Shown: one piece after another, positions 6,963 through 8,797 of the stretch
Position numbering within the stretch: position 1 is the stretch's first letter
Layout: each line of letters begins with the position of its first letter
Origin: Bacteroidia bacterium
GTDB lineage: Bacteria; Bacteroidota; Bacteroidia; Bacteroidales; CAJPTX01
Direction: 5' to 3'
DNA length: 8,797 nucleotides
NCBI GenBank assembly: GCA_905373625.1
Contig: CAJPTS010000063.1
Span: 1-8,797, forward strand
Notes under the pieces: model-generated
What the model saw: only the letters and a program-made list of their open reading frames with translations
The model's database searches: none
Told to the model about the DNA's origin: nothing
Made by a program: the position numbers and the translations under genes

Positions 6963-8627
6963 TTAATCTTCCGTGGGATGCGCCTTTTTATTTTTCAACG
7001 CTGCTGCAACAAAGGCAACAAACAACGGGTGTGGAGCTACTACGGAGCTCTGATATTCAGGATGGAATTGTACCCCGACAAACCATGGGTGAGCGGGGAT
7101 CTCTACAATCTCTACGAGGTTTGTCTCTGGGTTGCGGCCCGTGGTAATCATACCTTTTTCTTGCATCTGTGCGAGGTACTGATCATTGAACTCATAACGA
7201 TGACGGTGGCGTTCGCGAATTTCTAGCTTTTCGTACGCCTCAGCTGCACGACTACCAGGCATAAGACGACACGCATAACCACCTAAACGCATAGTGCCGC
7301 CCATCTCTGTAATGCCTTTTTGCGCCTCCATGAGATCTATTACCGCGCAACGTGTAGCGCGATCCCATTCCCGCGAAGTAGCGTCGGGTAAACCAGCCAC
7401 GTCGCGCGCAAACTCTACAACAGCGCATTGCATGCCCAAACAGATGCCAAAAAACGGGATATTATTTTCTCGGGCATAACGAATCGCCTCAATCTTCCCC
7501 GAAATGCCTCTGTGCCCAAAGCCAGGCGCAACTAGTATACCGTCATGCCCTGCGAGAAGATCTGCACAATTCTCTCGCGTTATAGAATCTGATGCGACGG
7601 CACAAATGTCAACCTTCACACTATTCGCAGCGCCAGCGTGTGTCAGAGACTCGTATATAGATTTGTACGCGTCATGTAGCGCTACGTACTTTCCAACAAG
7701 TGCTATACGAACCTTGTCTTTCGGATTATGAAAGCGCTCTATGAATGCGCGCCATGCGTCCAGACGCGGTTCTTCTCCTTCGGGGAGTTGCAACTTACGC
7801 AGCACGGAACGATCTAAGCCTTCCGCCTTCATCTTCAGCGGCACCTCGTAAATAGTGGGCACGTCGCGCGACTCTATCACGTCCTCGGGTTTTACATTGC
7901 AGAAGAGCGCTACTTTTGAGCGGAGCTCCGTTCCCAAGTCATACTCGGTACGCAATACTAAGATATCGGGCTGAATGCCATTTTCCAGCAGCTCTTTTAC
8001 AGAATGCTGCGTGGGCTTGGTTTTTAATTCGCCCGAGGCTGCCAGATAAGGCACGAGCGTGAGGTGGATGAAAACAGTATTGTGTGCACCCAAATCCCAT
8101 TTCAACTGGCGCACCGACTCGATGTAGGGTAGCGACTCAATATCTCCTACCGTGCCTCCGATCTCGATGATAATCACGTCGTAGAGCCCCTTCGTGCCTA
8201 ACGACAGGATACGCCGCTTGATCTCATCCGTGATATGAGGGATTACCTGTACAGTTTTTCCTAAATAATCACCGCGACGCTCCTTGTTGATTACATGCTG
8301 GTAGATCTGCCCCGTAGTAACACTATTGGCACGAGAGGTAGGTAAATTCAAGAAACGTTCGTAATGACCCAAGTCTAGGTCTGTTTCTGCCCCGTCGTCC
8401 GTCACGAAACACTCGCCGTGTTCATACGGATTCAATGTACCGGGATCTATATTGATGTACGGATCTAGCTTCTGTATCGTGACCCGATAACCTCTACTCT
8501 GTAGTAATTTCCCCAACGAGGCGGAGATTATCCCTTTGCCAAGCGACGAGGCTACGCCCCCCGTTACAAAAACATACTTTGTCTCGCGTGTTGCCTGTAT
8601 ATCTGATTGTTGTTCAGAACAACTCAT
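6963..8627 (-). CDS. pyrG: CTP synthase (glutamine-hydrolysing)
   Basis: PyrG makes CTP from UTP using ATP and glutamine-derived ammonia, the last step of pyrimidine nucleotide synthesis. Residue numbers here count from the longer start at 8633. The N-terminal amidoligase domain has GGVASSLGKG (25-34, ATP loop), QKLDPYINIDPGTLNPYEHGE-type substrate region (54-74), ETDLDLGHYERF (83-94) and EIGGTVGDIES (157-167). The C-terminal class I glutaminase domain (about 308-550) has PGFGHRG (370-376), nucleophile Cys398 in GICLGMQ, and His524 and Glu526 in QFHPE. The chosen ATG at 8627 (554 residues) is preceded by AGAGGA with a 7-nt gap; the alternative ATG at 8633 leaves a gap of only 1 nt. About 16 residues precede the conserved TKYVFVTGG that normally begins the protein, and no start codon lies nearer. 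A strong stem-loop sits just upstream of the ribosome binding site. yidC follows on the same strand. Confidence 0.97.
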   Translation of the reverse strand: MSCSEQQSDIQATRETKYVFVTGGVASSLGKGIISASLGKLLQSRGYRVTIQKLDPYINIDPGTLNPYEHGECFVTDDGAETDLDLGHYERFLNLPTSRANSVTTGQIYQHVINKERRGDYLGKTVQVIPHITDEIKRRILSLGTKGLYDVIIIEIGGTVGDIESLPYIESVRQLKWDLGAHNTVFIHLTLVPYLAASGELKTKPTQHSVKELLENGIQPDILVLRTEYDLGTELRSKVALFCNVKPEDVIESRDVPTIYEVPLKMKAEGLDRSVLRKLQLPEGEEPRLDAWRAFIERFHNPKDKVRIALVGKYVALHDAYKSIYESLTHAGAANSVKVDICAVASDSITRENCADLLAGHDGILVAPGFGHRGISGKIEAIRYARENNIPFFGICLGMQCAVVEFARDVAGLPDATSREWDRATRCAVIDLMEAQKGITEMGGTMRLGGYACRLMPGSRAAEAYEKLEIRERHRHRYEFNDQYLAQMQEKGMITTGRNPETNLVEIVEIPAHPWFVGVQFHPEYQSSVVAPHPLFVAFVAAALKNKKAHPTED

Positions 8628-8634
8628 TCTCATA

Positions 8635-8640
8635 TCCTCT
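8635..8640 (-). promoter_or_regulatory. Ribosome binding site of pyrG (decides the start)
   Basis: AGAGGA on the minus strand is the clearest Shine-Dalgarno in the window. Its 7-nt distance to the ATG at 8627 favours that start over the ATG at 8633. It can also pair with the 3' arm of the upstream stem-loop. Confidence 0.6.
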
Positions 8641-8645
8641 CAAGA

Positions 8646-8674
8646 TGAGGAGACAGGCTTTCCCTGTCTCCTCA
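8646..8674 (-). promoter_or_regulatory. Perfect 12-bp stem-loop in the pyrG leader
   Basis: TGAGGAGACAGG (8646-8657) and CCTGTCTCCTCA (8663-8674) are exact inverse complements around a five-base loop. No T run follows on either strand, so it is not a classical intrinsic terminator, although it could protect or end the upstream transcript by other means. It ends five bases before the pyrG ribosome binding site. On the transcript, the last six bases of its 3' arm (UCCUCA) can alternatively pair with UGAGAGGA, which holds the ribosome binding site, making two mutually exclusive structures. Confidence 0.7.
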
Positions 8675-8678
8675 CGGT

Positions 8679-8686
8679 CAAATCTT
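8679..8686 (-). promoter_or_regulatory. Possible -7 promoter element for pyrG
   Basis: On the minus strand AAGATTTG matches TAnnTTTG at seven of eight positions; a second seven-of-eight match, AATATTTG, lies at 8700-8707. Neither has a -33 TTTG at the expected spacing. Use of the first would place the mRNA start at or near the stem-loop. Weak evidence. Confidence 0.22.
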
Positions 8687-8733
8687 ATTACTGTAAAGGC
8701 AAATATTTAGACCCCTAAATGCAGATAGGACGT

Positions 8734-8797
8734 TTATTCCTTATTCTGCGCTTGCGCCTCATCGGCTTCAGCTGGTTTCTTATCCGCTTTATTGCCT
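8734..8797 (-). CDS. C-terminal end of an unidentified gene with a charged Ala/Glu/Lys-rich tail
   Basis: On the minus strand one frame is open from the window edge to a TAA at 8734-8736 and encodes GNKADKKPAEADEAQAQNKE. Of the three frames, one stops at once; the other gives an Arg-rich product that reads on past this stop. The composition resembles the low-complexity tails found on several ribosomal and chaperone proteins of Bacteroidota, but 20 residues cannot identify the protein. It would lie upstream of pyrG on the same strand, with about 107 bp between. Confidence 0.5.
   Translation of the reverse strand, partial: GNKADKKPAEADEAQAQNKE

Noticed and set aside
6960..7226. Plus-strand open frame opposite the pyrG 3' end, and other frames antisense to lnt, yidC and pyrG
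   Set aside because: They overlap strongly conserved genes on the other strand, show no domain-like sequence and are shadows of those genes.

Overview
The window looks like chromosomal DNA from a member of the Bacteroidota, probably of Porphyromonas type. The evidence is indirect but consistent. YidC has the long periplasmic insert and charged tail of this phylum, Lnt carries the phylum's KSKLVVGVE version of the active-site lysine segment, the invertase closely resembles the Mpi master invertase of Bacteroides as I remember it, and most genes lack strong Shine-Dalgarno sequences. The order pyrG-yidC is one I recall from Porphyromonas gingivalis. No database search was possible, so the genus is an inference.

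Layout. On the plus strand at the left are the 3' end of an inositol-monophosphatase-family gene (3-365) and, one base later, a LpxL/HtrB-type acyltransferase (367-1254). They converge on a minus-strand pair, lnt (2424-4034) followed by a WbpE/PorR-like sugar aminotransferase (1271-2383). Divergent from lnt across 135 bp is a solitary serine recombinase of the Mpi promoter-invertase type (4170-4781, plus). After a 268-bp gap holding a clear intrinsic terminator (4912-4942) come two minus-strand housekeeping genes, yidC (5050-6897) and pyrG (6963-8627). The last 20 codons of a further minus-strand gene with a charged tail lie at the right edge (8734-8797).

How the genes fit together. Most of the window concerns the envelope: an acyltransferase likely to work on lipid A or a related lipid, Lnt for lipoprotein maturation, a nucleotide-sugar aminotransferase for surface glycan, and YidC for membrane protein insertion. 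PyrG supplies CTP, which is also used to make CMP-Kdo and CDP-lipids. The invertase is the accessory element. Its relatives switch surface-polysaccharide promoters, so it may act in trans on loci outside this window; I found no convincing pair of recombination sites next to it.

The most interesting non-coding element is a perfect 12-bp stem-loop directly upstream of the pyrG ribosome binding site. The 3' arm of this stem could alternatively pair with that ribosome binding site, which is the layout expected of a translational switch. I saw no CRISPR array, tRNA, rRNA or insertion sequence. Nothing in the window amounts to a clearly undescribed multi-gene system.
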